In this document: positions 1 to 10,779 of the stretch, piece after piece
Layout of the letters: each line of letters begins with the position of its first letter
How positions within the stretch are numbered: the first letter of the stretch is position 1
From: Scolanthus callimorphus
Lineage: Eukaryota; Cnidaria; Anthozoa; Actiniaria; Edwardsiidae
NCBI GenBank assembly: GCA_033964015.1
Contig: CM066912.1
Coordinates: 23,547,073 to 23,611,072, forward strand
Length of the DNA: 64,000 nucleotides
Direction: 5' to 3'
The notes under the pieces: model-generated
What the model was told of the DNA's origin: nothing
Database searches by the model: none
What the model saw: the letters and a program-made list of their open reading frames with translations, nothing else
Translations under genes and position numbers: made by a program

Positions 1-480
1 TAATAGTTCTATTTATTTGCTTTAGAACGTTAATACTACTTGTGTACAAACGTACTTGCGAATCCTGCAAAAAGTTAAAAGTTGGACGCCCTTGAAAAGT
101 TCCGCAATGTTTCAATAACAACTATTTAAATAGCAAGTTAATTAGGACACTAGCACAGAACTTAATAACTAACGCTGAATGAAGTGTTTTGACCAAAAGA
201 TGACCTATTCTGAAAACAAGAAATAGACCAGGGGGGTGAATGAGGTAGTGTCGAATGATGGTGGTGGAATAGAGGGAGGGGGGGGGGGGGGGGGTCGATA
301 ACAGTTTGTCACTGTTATCCATAACACTGCTTCATTACAATGTTTCATTATGGATTCTCTTTACGTCAGAGGGAAGGGAACTCTCTCAACCAAAATAAAA
401 ATTCAACCAAGACGGTAGAGTTTCCATATATGAAAACTTGGCCCATCTGACCGCAAAAAGAATGGGGCTTTAAGCAGTTT
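1..480. repeat. Left end of duplicated unit 1, upstream of gene copy 1
   Basis: This stretch has no supportable gene. It matches the starts of the other duplicated units near 9512, 25740 and 40225, and both arms of the inverted repeat near 59571 and 60480. Shared landmarks include 'caataacaactatttaaat' and the 'gaagtgttttgaccaaaag' segment. A pure G run lies at 278-294; the equivalent spot near 9775 has only short G runs, so the tract varies between units. It is best read as the outer promoter flank carried along in each duplication. Confidence 0.6.
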
Positions 481-488
481 TTTCAGCC

Positions 489-620
489 TAGTTTCCATAT
501 AGTCTTATCTGTGGTATCTGTCGTATCAGTCAACCGTGAAACAAAAGAATAATTCCAACGTTCATTGTTTCACGGTCGACTGATGAGAGATATACGACAG
601 ATAAGACTATATGGAAACCA
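489..620. mobile_element. Fold-back element (about 130 bp hairpin)
   Basis: The left end 'gtttccatatagtcttatct' is the reverse complement of the right end near 600-619, and the match continues inward through the 'caaccgtgaaac' and 'gtttcacggtcgac' arms. Almost the whole segment folds into one hairpin with a small loop. This is typical of a miniature inverted-repeat transposon. I could not read a convincing target-site duplication. Confidence 0.65.
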
Positions 621-880
621 GACCTTAACGAGAAACACGTTTAATAAGTGAGCTTCGAGCAAAAGAGAACCAGTTTTTATTTTGTTGATACTATTTGATG
701 GTAGTCAGACGAGTAATCGTGATGATATTTTTCTGGTTAACAAATTTTAATGTTCAATTTGTTCCTCTTCCGTATTGTATCGGAGATGTCTCTATTCGGA
801 GGTCCCATATCTACCTATTCCCAGTTCTCACCCCCCTGAAGCAAAATAATGGAATATTTATAGATTTCTTTCCGTGATGG

Positions 881-995
881 CATAAATACAGAGCTTGCGC
901 ATCATTTTCTTCAGTCTCTTGCAGAGCGCTAGAGCAAAAAAGACCTCGATCGAGAATTTTCCAGTCTACAAGAATTTTCCAGTCTACTTGGCGAG
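881..995 (+). promoter_or_regulatory. Copy 1 promoter and non-coding exon 1
   Basis: A TATA-like box (cataaatac, 881-889) stands about 30 bp before an initiator-like TCAGTC (911-916). The likely non-coding first exon runs from about 912 to 995 and ends at a good donor, GCGAG|GTAAGG. The intron would run to 1997, where TTTCAG precedes exon 2. The same arrangement recurs ahead of copies 2 to 6, which is the main support. Transcription start and splicing are inferred. Confidence 0.65.
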
Positions 996-2014
996 GTAAG
1001 GGTGGAAGATTTGGACTTTTTTTTTCAACATCTGACCCTGAACAGTGCACTCCTTCGCACGGCCACACCACAACAACCCTGTTCCCCACAGTGAACACAA
1101 CGGACAATATACTCATCTTAACTGCTCAGGCTATAACCGTTTATTCACTCTACTCACTCACTCATCTTACAAACTGCTATTCACTCGTGTTGCTTACCCT
1201 ATAAACTGCCCATACTATGCAGCATCTTTAACGGGATGCAGCACACTGTTTTTGAGACGCACACTTATTACATCCATTTATTATAAGGTAACTTTTCGAT
1301 CCCCAAAACAAGAATCATCCCTTTACTTCAGAGTAAACGTCGATTTTCTGCCATGATAATTGAACTCAACACAGGAAAAGAATGAAGCTCACATTGTTCA
1401 CAATGAAACCCGAAAAGAAACTCCTTCTTATTTCAGGCAGCATATACAACGGACCTCTTCCACAAAATGTAGCCGTTCCTCACCCCCTTAACCCTCCTTT
1501 CGCAACTTGCAAGCTAATATAACCAAAATGACATAAATTATTCATTTGGAAAATGTTTTTATTGTCTTTCTTATCGCATAATGTCCTGAAAACGTGTTGA
1601 CGGTAATTCATAAGATATCTATGTTTCCTACACATGCTTTAGAAATTACCTAAGAAATTTCAAACTTAAAGAGTAACACGTTGTTATTAACGCGTCTCGA
1701 GGGCGCGGCCATCAACACGTGCCTAAATGTAAAAAAATCACTTTTCCAAAAGCATACAATCGTCTATTGCTCCGATCAGCTCATCGAGCTTGTTCATATA
1801 TTAGAACAACTTTTGGTCAATGGTTTTGCATCATGAAATTCATCTGTTTTGTTACAGAAAACTTAGGATTAATCAAATGTTCTAAAAATTTCCAAACTGC
1901 CGGAATAACAACGTGTAGGAGAGATTTATTAGAGACAAATGGCTTAAGGAAACGCATTTATTACAAAATATATTTATTGAACTTTTTCCTGTTTCAGATC
2001 TTGGATCAGGCATC

Positions 2015-4636
2015 ATGAGAGCGCTGCTCTGGGGTCTTCTGATTTTTGCTCTGGTGATATCGGTCACGTGTGAATCACGTGATGAACCGGAAGTATTCAG
2101 GGATGACGTCACACCGGAAGAGAATGCGGAGAGCGCACCGGAAGCCAGGAAGACTGACGAACAGGAGGAGGTTCCCAACGAGGCCTTTGAATTGGAGGAG
2201 ACAAAGACGTGAGTAGACATGACAAATAAAAAGACCGCTACCGAGGATAACAGCTAGTTTTCTGAGACCGCAATTTTATTAGTACTTTGAGAGTCGGGAG
2301 TTGAAGCCGAATCTTGAATATACAATATCGACTTTGAAATTAGATTGACTATTGAGTTTCAGAATGGGCTCTTGGTTTTAGATTAATTTGAATAGTTAAA
2401 AAATAGTTTGAATATCTGGGAAATAGTTTGAATATTTGACGTCTAGTTGGGGTAAGAATTTTTTGATACTAGTACTTGGAATACCTTGAGAACGGTTTTT
2501 TTTTTGGAATATGAGAGCTTTCTGGAAGTAAGAATCCTAATATAAAAAGGACAATTTTCAGCGTCTACCCCTGAGTCTTACTTCGGGACCTTTAACATTG
2601 CCGTAAACTTAGGCGATCTTGTGAATTTTTTTCTATATTTCATGTTGCGATCTTGGACGATCTTAGGACCCGGACGGGCAGTAACTGATTTTAAATGATT
2701 TTGTTGACCACGTGGTCATGACGTGTCTAGGTATTGACGAATGACTGACAGTCATGAACACGATAACAATGATGATGGTGATGATGATTTTTGAATAAAA
2801 CAATGAATGGAAACACGGTTATAGTTATATAATTCCAAATTAATTTTGGCCCAAAAACAATAATCACAGGACAACTCTGCAGAAGTTCATTCATGGGAAA
2901 AGCTGAATTCCTCATGACAGAGGAATGGGCAGTGTTCGGCTTTCCCATGAACAATCACATGAATGCTAAGTACTCTATATTCTTGTACCATGGGAAATTC
3001 AGCTAATCCCATGTGTATATACTTTTTTTCCGCAAACATTCCCTGTTATGACAATAAAATATAATATTTATGAATTTTTCAAATACAGGTAACCCTGATA
3101 TGACGAAGGAGGATTCATTCAGGTTTCCCATTCTCCTTGTTGCACCGAGATCACAGACATTAACATCAGCCTTTCCTTACTAGGATGCCCGAGGAATCCG
3201 ATGCTACCGCGATTGACGAGGAACTAGAGGAACCGCGGCCTTTACCGCGACCTGTCCCCGGACGCAGACGAAGGAGACGAAGACGTCGTAGACGCAGATT
3301 TCGTATCCGCCGCATTGCCCGAAAAATCCGTCGTGTTGTAAGGAAGATCAGGAGAATATGCAGACGGCGATATGTGTGCAGACGAGGTAATCGCCATACC
3401 CATGATCCCGCAACTCGCGGGCGTCCCGAAAAAATTAGCGCGGGATCCCCGAGTAGGAAGGTGTAGCAGCGAATTTGAAAGTGAAGCAGGTCTGAAGTTC
3501 TTTTACGAATTACAAAAGACTTGTCGAGTTAATCTAAATGAAGGGGGCTCCCCCCCACCCCCCTCGTTACGCCCCTGATTTCTTGTCGAATTGTCTCTTA
3601 GAGTACTTATGAACTTTTATCCCATGTTTAGTGCGCGTGAGAACATGGTGGAGATATCACTACGTACGTAGATGCCGATGGGTAATTCGCTGCAGAATTG
3701 GTAAGTGCGCTTGATTTAAGGTGGCTGGCCCCTGAGTAAGCTCTACCAGTTTTCTTCAAAATTGCACGCTTCTCTAGCTACTCTCGCTCAAATTCTTATA
3801 GGAGGGATCGTATGCCACTTCCTTATAAGTAAATTTATTGAAATATGATTTAAGGGTGGCCCAAGCCTTTCATTCAAAATTTAACACTTTTCTTGCTACT
3901 CTCGCTCAAATTCTTATCAAAAGAGCATCTTCTGCCCCTTTCTTATCAGGTAAATTTATTAAAATATAGTTTTGGACGTGTGATGTTCAAAAAGAAAAGA
4001 TGTTTCGGAGCTTTGCTGTGTTTGATTCGTGATTCGACAATGAGAAACAAAGTGCCCTGAAATGCTCTAAAAGGAAAGGGAGTCGAGGCGAGCGAAAAGC
4101 GGAAAGGGCGCGGGCCGCAAGGGGTTGGCCCCACGCTATTTCCGGTTTTCTTTCGACTCCCCTCCCATTCCCTCTTAGAGCCGCTACACAGGCTTACCAT
4201 GCTTACTTACCATGCGTGTGCCTTTGGAAATTCAGCCTTTCCCATGGATTGGTTTCAGCAGAAATTTCCTGAAGGAATATCCCACAAACTTTAACGAATC
4301 TCGAGAAGCAATTAATATTTGATCGTCTTAATTCATCTCGCTGTCTGGGAGAATCGCGCATTTACCATTCGCCACCCCTAATAATATGGGCAGTGTGAAA
4401 GAAATGACAAAAGTATGCAACAATAGCCGGCTTATTGTCCGATCAACTTGATATGAAAATAAAATGTTAGCACTTGTTATACCGCAAAAAGTTATCTGAT
4501 AGGATGATCTTGTTAGTTTTTTCCAAAAGCTCATGATGTTGGCTGATTATTTAATGATCGCTCCTGGAGCATGCGCGTATCATGGCACGCTCCCTTTAAT
4601 AAAGCCATGTTTGTTTCTTTTTCAGTGCGAGGTTAA
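2015..4636 (+). CDS. Copy 1: secreted acidic/arginine-rich cysteine peptide precursor (putative antimicrobial)
   Basis: Coding parts are 2015-2208, 3184-3386, 3632-3700 and 4626-4636, joined at phases 2, 1 and 1; all borders are GT/AG and the frame stays open, giving about 158 residues. Exon 2 (1998-2208 with its leader) encodes a signal peptide (MRALLWGLLIFALVISVTC) and a Glu/Asp-rich segment. Exon 3 starts acidic (PEESDATAIDEELEEP), then has a PLPRPVPG hinge, 12 arginines, an amphipathic Arg/Ile/Val stretch and C-x5-C. Exon 4 adds an aromatic and Arg-rich strand and a second C-x5-C. Exon 5 adds VRG and the stop. A signal peptide, anionic propiece and cationic cysteine-bearing end is the classic layout of an antimicrobial peptide precursor; the function is inferred. 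If the last intron is retained, the frame stops a few codons later (GKCA). A possible AATAAA lies at 5013. Confidence 0.75.
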
Positions 4637-5454
4637 AGACGAATGCCGCAAAGAAGGACAACGAAATGGATATGAAACAAATCCCGATTAACAACGGAAA
4701 CTGACATAAGTTAAATTTAGACCTGCTTTATATTCAACAAAATGTTAAATTGGTTTCGGTCTCAGCCCATCGCACCCAGAGCTCTCCAGCTCGTTTCCTC
4801 CCTCTATCACAATATTTTTTCATCACCTAACAATTCTCAACTAAGCACTAACACGGTTGCTCTGCGGGGAGGCTGAGAGAAAGATCTTTCTGCGCATGCA
4901 CCAACGTTCGAAACCAAGCCAGTCAGCAAAGGTGCGAGGGGACGAACCGGGGAGCTCTGGGTACGAGAATGGTCCTGTCCAAACAGTAACAATTAAGTAA
5001 CTCTACATGTATAATAAATACCAGCATTCAAAAATTACTGGTTGTTCTTTTTTGTACGTTCGAATTCCATGTCCACTCAGAATCCATACGAGCCGATTTG
5101 TTGCCTTGAAATTATCCAATGAGCCTGCTTGCAAGTTGCTCGTCCGTGTTTATTTTTTCACGGCTGAGAAGCTGATACCTCGTGATTAGGCTCGTCCCGA
5201 TTGCGCTGGACAATTTTCAGCACTTTATTTTAATTTTAAGCACTATTTTAGCGTTTCCAGCACTATTGAGTGTTTCTTTAATTTGGGTTGGATTTGAGAA
5301 CTTTTTCGCTTGGATTAATCGACTATCTTTCATTTGCAAGAAATGGTACAAAAAGTCATAATCCTTAAGGTGGCAAACTACTGGATTATTCACGTTTCGA
5401 AAAAGACCATGTTTGGTGCTCAAATGAATTTTTAGATATGCACATGACTACAAC

Positions 5455-7100
5455 ACAAATTATATTTCTTGTCAACAACATTCAACATATGTAAGTCGAT
5501 ACATTTAATATCAGGTCACGTATGATTGATGATCAGTTATCTAGTTATGGTTACAGAAGTGTAGGTGCTTGACGACCTGGGAGTGCTGCTATTTCCACAA
5601 AACACGTGTACAGAAATAGCCCTAGCAGCCCAACTTGGCATCAATTTACATCGGTTTCCACTCATGAAATCCTCAACTAATATAAATAACAAGAATTTAC
5701 GTCATCCGGAAGAGATTGTGGAAGAATTTCAAAACTAGTGAGACACGTGATGGATTTTTGAAACCCACTAAGCTGGCTGTTCAAAGTGGGCTATACAATG
5801 AGTTGATACTACGTGAATAATACGTGAACTTGAAATTGAAATGGTTAGCAAGAGTTATGATCATTAGGTGGCAGCTGCCTGATTATTCACGTTTCGAACG
5901 ACTCGGCGTTTGCTGCCAAAATCATTTTAGATGCACATGACTAAATTGCCAATTGCGTTTCTTGTCAACAACATTCCACATATAAATGAAGTTGATATAT
6001 TTTAAAGTATCTCACGTATGACTGACGATTCAATTTGGTTACTGCAAGTGTAGATGCTCCGCGAACCTGAGAGGAGTGCTGCCATTTTCGCACTATACGG
6101 GTACAGAAATAGCCCCACCAGCCCAACCTTGCATTCACACTTCCCTGCATGAATCAACATCGGTTTCCACTCTTGATTTCCTCAACTAAATAAATAATAA
6201 AATAACAAGCACAGTGCGGGTGCAGACCCTTTAGAAGGGGGGTGGCTAGTACAAAGGATATACTACAGAGTTCAGACCAAGGGGGTGGCTAATCTTAAGG
6301 TTTTAAAAGAAATATGAGAACAAGGGGGGTGTCTAGCCACCCTAATCCCCCCCCCCTAGATCCGCCCTTGAAGCAGTGAGACCGTGATGGATGTTAGGAA
6401 CCAGCAAAACTGTTTAAAGCCTAGACTAGTACAATAAGTTGACATCAATACGTGAACTTGAATTATATTTGATTTGCAAGAAATGCTCATGACTATACAA
6501 TACAAATTGCGTTTCTTGCCAACAACATTCTACAAAGTGAAGTCGATATATTTGAAGTCATCTACGTATGATTGATGATTCAATTATGATTATTGTAAGT
6601 GTAGGAGCTCGACGAACCTTGAGTACTGTCAGGTAACGCACTACACGTGTACAGAAATAGCTCCACCAGCCCAACACCATTAAATCATCGTTAGCTTCCA
6701 CTCACGACATACATCCCTCGGCTAATATAAATAACAAGCAATTGACGTCATTGTGCAAATTATTTGGAATACCTTCAAATCGTTGAGCACGTGATGGATT
6801 TTAGAAACAAGCACAACTTTTTAAAGTAGACTATACAGTAAGTTACTATATTTACGCGAACTTGAATTATTCGAGTATTTGATTTGCAAGAAATGGTTTC
6901 AACAAATTCGTATTAGGATGCAACAGGGTTATCTATTTGTTTCGGAACTGACCAAGTTTGGTGCCAAACCATTTTTAGATTTGGATTTCTTGTCAACAAA
7001 ATGACTCAATTATGGTTAATAGTACAAGTACAGGTGCTCGACGAACCTGTAGTGTGGCAATTTCCGCATTTGATGCACACAGAACTATAGCTCGATCATT
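5455..7100. repeat. Degenerate tandem repeat, about 350-500 bp units
   Basis: The same succession of landmarks occurs about four times (near 5460, 5960, 6520 and 6985). These are 'cacgtatgattgatgat', a 'gtaggtgctcgacgaacctg' segment, 'gtacagaaatagc', 'atcggtttccactca' and 'aaataacaag'. Units 2 and 3 carry single copies near 21110-21500 and 36040-36440. A G/C-rich inverted segment at about 6225-6365 interrupts the array. No gene is visible in these repeats. Confidence 0.65.
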
Positions 7101-7109
7101 CCAACGAGA

Positions 7110-7850
7110 GCGATTGCATGGTTTTAAACCTTGCAAAGCTATAGCCATTAAATCAGACCTCCCTTTTGTTTACAGAGTTTCTATGCGAAAATGGCATGAA
7201 ATGTCAAGTTTTTGCAATCCAAATCAAAAAGATCTCTAGCTTCGCTTATCACTTACAAAACCTAACCTGAAACTTTACATTTTTACAAATTTCTGTACAC
7301 GGCAATATCCTTAATAGAATCCGGAATGGTGCTGACAAGAAATGCACTGCGAGCACATTTCTCGTATCAGCGCCATTCCGCATTCTATTGGAATTAAACG
7401 TAAATTTTAGAAATGTTCTGGGGGTAATTAAAATCAATACAAAAACACGCTCGAGAGTCAAGCGGCGAGGTATCGCTTCCGAATAAAATCTGGGAAGCAG
7501 TAGAGTAGCTGTGCATGCTCTTATGGAAAGTGCGGAAAATTTTGAACAAAAACTCTCCGAAGGCATTGGAAAGAAACCGCTAAATTCCTAATTAACGATT
7601 TCATTGCTGCAGCCATGATAACCTGGGCGTACACCTATATCTGAAAAGGTTGCACCGTCACAACTGTCTGTTCTAGCCGGCGATGTGGGGTAAACAGTTA
7701 TTCCAAAACAGTTCATGCACACTGGTTCAAAGAATAAATAGCCATACTAATGTCCCCGCTTATAATGCCGAATAATTCACTAATACATTTCTCGGAAACA
7801 ATTTTGTACTGATATATGTAGATGTCCAGGCAAGCCTGTGCTGTTTTCGT
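7110..7850. repeat. Diverged unit-1 relative of the 382 bp repeat, no gene
   Basis: The part from about 7340 to 7740 matches the 382 bp units at 22255-23405 and 37138-37910, for example around 'cattggaaagaaa', 'aacgatttcattgctg' and 'gtaaacagttatt'. Here it is a single diverged copy without the G/C-tailed inverted-repeat element found beside it in units 2 and 3. Reading frames open in the other units are broken here, which argues against coding. Confidence 0.5.
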
Positions 7851-7851
7851 A

Positions 7852-7996
7852 CTGAGTTAGACACGATAATTTTGTACTGAGTTAGACACGATAATTTTGT
7901 ACTGAGTTAGACACGATAATTTTGTACTGAGTTGGACACGATAATTTTGTACTGAGTTAGACACGATAATTTTGTACTGAGTTAGACACGATAATT
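7852..7996. repeat. 25-bp tandem repeat, about six copies
   Basis: The unit 'ttttgtactgagttagacac' plus 'gataa' repeats about six times with almost no variation; one copy reads 'gttggacac'. There are no spacers between the units, so this is a minisatellite. Confidence 0.85.
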
Positions 7997-8539
7997 TCGT
8001 CTTCTTGGTATCTCCCATGACGCATGCGCAGGTTACAGCAGACTTGTCGTGACTGTCCAACCTTTCCGGACATGGGTGCATATGTTTATGTTCTATCTAG
8101 AATGATTTACAATGCCGAATGTATATAAACAAGGAATTGAATGAAAAGATGTTCATTGAGGAAAAAAAACATTTTAACATCTATTTCCCCTGCGGGTGTG
8201 TGACTGATTAAGATGCTGAGTCACGTAACAAGCAAGTCAAGGCAATTCTGACCGAATATAAATGTTAGTAGTGGTTTATTTAGGTACTAAAGGACTAGAT
8301 GAGGGCGTTTTTCAAATGAGATATGATCCATAATATGACTTTTTTTTCTTGGAATTTATTTGATACAGATAGATCAAATTTTCACCTTCGCGAAGCTCCT
8401 GACCCCGCACGAGTTTTAAATCTTAAAAGATATCGGCGTCAAATGTAGAACGAAAGAAACGCTGAATCCGAAAAACGATTTTTACCATGGTAACAGTCGC
8501 TGGACGACCCTCTCACAAGCGAGGGACGCACGCGCGATG

Positions 8540-8765
8540 ATAGCTAAACCACTGACCCAAAGTATTCTTTTCGAATCCTTTCCCAAAGAAACGCGAGGAT
8601 TCAGAATCCGGATTTGGATTGAATCTCCTGAATCCACGACGGCAGTGGATTCGTTGGATTCAGAATCCTTTTTTTTGATTTCTCAAAAGAAACGAAAAAT
8701 CCGTTTTTGGATTCAAGAATCCGAATCCGGATTTTCCCAAAGAAACGCACCTAAAATCCGAGACA
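8540..8765. repeat. GGATT/AATCC-rich repeat patch
   Basis: Short motifs GGATTC, GAATCC and AATCCGGATT recur on both strands, and 'cccaaagaaacgc' occurs twice near the ends. An open frame crosses it but its codons simply follow the repeat. It is likely a degenerate transposon fragment. Confidence 0.45.
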
Positions 8766-8769
8766 GTGC

Positions 8770-9511
8770 GAAATTTTGCAACAAACCGCTAAGTGGTTTG
8801 GAGCTTCTCAGGTAAACAAGGTAGTTTTTAGTTCGGGGTCTTTAAATTTAAACTTCGATAAACTAAACCAACGTCATAAGCATAAATTGCGACGCGACGA
8901 GAATTATTTTCCGAAGACACCCGTCACGGGTTTACAGAGACCTTAACACTGGGGAGCCTATCGTGCAACCTTCAGTTTTTTCGTGGCCAACTTTTTTCAT
9001 ACGCTTAGACCAAAAAGATCTTAAACCAAAAGATGTCAAGACTAGAGCCTATGTATGGGAAAGTTCCTCTCATGACAGCAACATTTTTGATTCATGAGTA
9101 GCATTTTGACACTGTAGCTATTTGTTTCTAAAACATAGATGATCTGTCAAACAGTCCAATTCATATCCAAATCCTAGAGGAGAAGCTCCTACACGACTCC
9201 TACTAAAAATCATATTCCGCAGATGTCTTCGACTTATTTTAGTTATTTGCTGAGCATTTGTGCACAAAATACCGAATCCTGCAAGGAAGTTAAATGTTCT
9301 TGAAATGTTCCGCTCTGTAAAGTAACCGTGAGACATTTTTATTGACAACAAATATTTTTCTAGAACAACAATTTAAATCGTTAAGTTAAATTTGGAACAC
9401 TAGCACACGAATATATTAACGGATTGTGAAGTGTTTTGATGAAGATAACCTAACCTGAAATAAGAATGGGAACAGGGAAATGACTGAGGTTGTGTCGAAT
9501 GAGGGATTTCC
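8770..9511. other. Spacer without a recognisable gene
   Basis: From about 9100 onward this matches the sequence at 59370-59700 and 60560-60930, the arms of the large inverted repeat: 'ctagaggagaagctcctac', 'tctagaacaacaatttaaat' and 'attaacggattgtgaag'. It is a duplicated promoter-flank segment. From 8770 to 9100 I see nothing that can be supported. Confidence 0.4.
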
Positions 9512-9884
9512 AGTAATAGTTCCTTAGTTGGTACTACTTGTGTACAAACGTACTTGTGAATGCTGCAAAAAAGTTAAAAGTTGGCCGCCCTTGAAAAGTT
9601 CCGCAATGTTTCAATAACAACTATTTAAATAGCAAGTTAATTAGGACACTAGCACAGAACTGAATAACTTAACGCTGAATGAAGTGTTTTGACCAAAAGA
9701 TGACCTATTCTGAAAGCAAGAAATAGACCAGGGGGGTGAATGAGGTAGTGTCGAATGATGGTGGTGGAAGAGGGGGAGGGGGTCGATAACAGTTTGTCAC
9801 TGTTATCCATAACACTGCTTCATTACAATGTTTCATTATGGATTTTCTTTACGTCAGAGGGAAGTGAACTCTTCCCACCCCGGC

Positions 9885-10345
9885 CCCTGAAGCAAAATAA
9901 TTGAATATTCATAGATGTCTTTCCGTGATAACATAAAAACAGGGCTATAAATAGCTATAAATACTATATGATGATGGTAACAACATGATGATCGTTTTCT
10001 CGTCAACAAATTAATGTTCAATTTGTTCCTCTATCTCATTGAGTCGGTCAGTAATGTCTCTAATCGGAGGTCCTATATCTACCTATCGAAAGTTCCCACC
10101 CCGGCCCCCGAAGCAAAATAGTTGAATATTCATAGATGTCTTCCGTTATAACATAAAAACAGGGCTATAAATAGCTAAAAATACTATCTGATGATGGTAA
10201 CAACACGATGATCGTTTTCTGGTCAACAAATTAATGTCCAATTTGTTCTTATTCCGCATTTAGTCGGTCAGTTGTCTCTATTCGGAGGTCCTTTATCTAC
10301 CTATCGAAAGTTCCCACCTCCTGAAGCAAATTAATGGAATATTCG
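9885..10345 (+). repeat. Tandem repeats of the promoter segment (about 215 bp)
   Basis: Two degenerate copies of the promoter-proximal sequence precede the likely working promoter of copy 2. The landmark GAATATTC followed by ATAGAT recurs near 9903, 10124 and 10337, about 213-221 bp apart. The upstream copies carry 'gataacataaaaacagg' and 'gctataaatag' where the third has 'gatggcataaatacag'. Unit 3 has one such upstream copy (27340-27555) and unit 4 has two (41840-42255). Confidence 0.7.
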
Positions 10346-10369
10346 ATCATAGATTTCTTTCCGTGATGG

Positions 10370-10474
10370 CATAAATACAGAGCTTGCGCATCGTTTTCTT
10401 CAGTCTCTCACAGAGCACTAGAGCTGAGAAGACCTCGATCAAGAGTTTTTCAGTCAAGTCATCTACTCGGCGAG
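10370..10474 (+). promoter_or_regulatory. Copy 2 promoter and non-coding exon 1
   Basis: The TATA-like cataaatac is at 10370-10378 and the initiator-like TCAGTC at about 10400. The likely first exon ends at CGAG|GTAAGG (donor at 10475). Sequence and spacing match copies 1, 3 and 4. The intron to exon 2 (14462) is almost 4 kb here, against about 0.9-1.2 kb elsewhere, because of later insertions. Confidence 0.65.
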
Positions 10475-10779
10475 GTAAGGGTGCAAGATTTTGATATTTT
10501 CCAACATCCAGCTATCCCTGAACAGTGCACGCCTTCGCACGGCCACACCACAACAAACCTGTTCCCCACAGTTAGTGAAAACAACGGTCAAACAACGGAC
10601 GTCTTCCACAAAATTTAATCCGTTCCTCACCCCCTGTACCTCCCTTTCGCAACTTGCAAGCTTACCAAGTCAAAACGTCTTCATGGGAAAATGTTTTATA
10701 CTGTCTTTCTCCCCGCAAAATAGTCTGGCAACCTGTTGTCAGCAATTCATGCAAGTTATGTTTCCTGTACATGCTCTAG

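Noticed and set aside
3387..3466. Read-through of exon 3 in copy 1 giving a longer C-terminus without exons 4 and 5
   Set aside because: The GAG|GTAATC donor and the in-frame exon 4 are kept in the other copies with change pattern favouring the protein; the read-through tails differ between copies. It remains possible as a minor form.
7852..7996. Regular short repeats considered as a CRISPR array
   Set aside because: The 25-bp units abut one another with no unique spacers, and the surrounding DNA is eukaryotic in style. It is a minisatellite.
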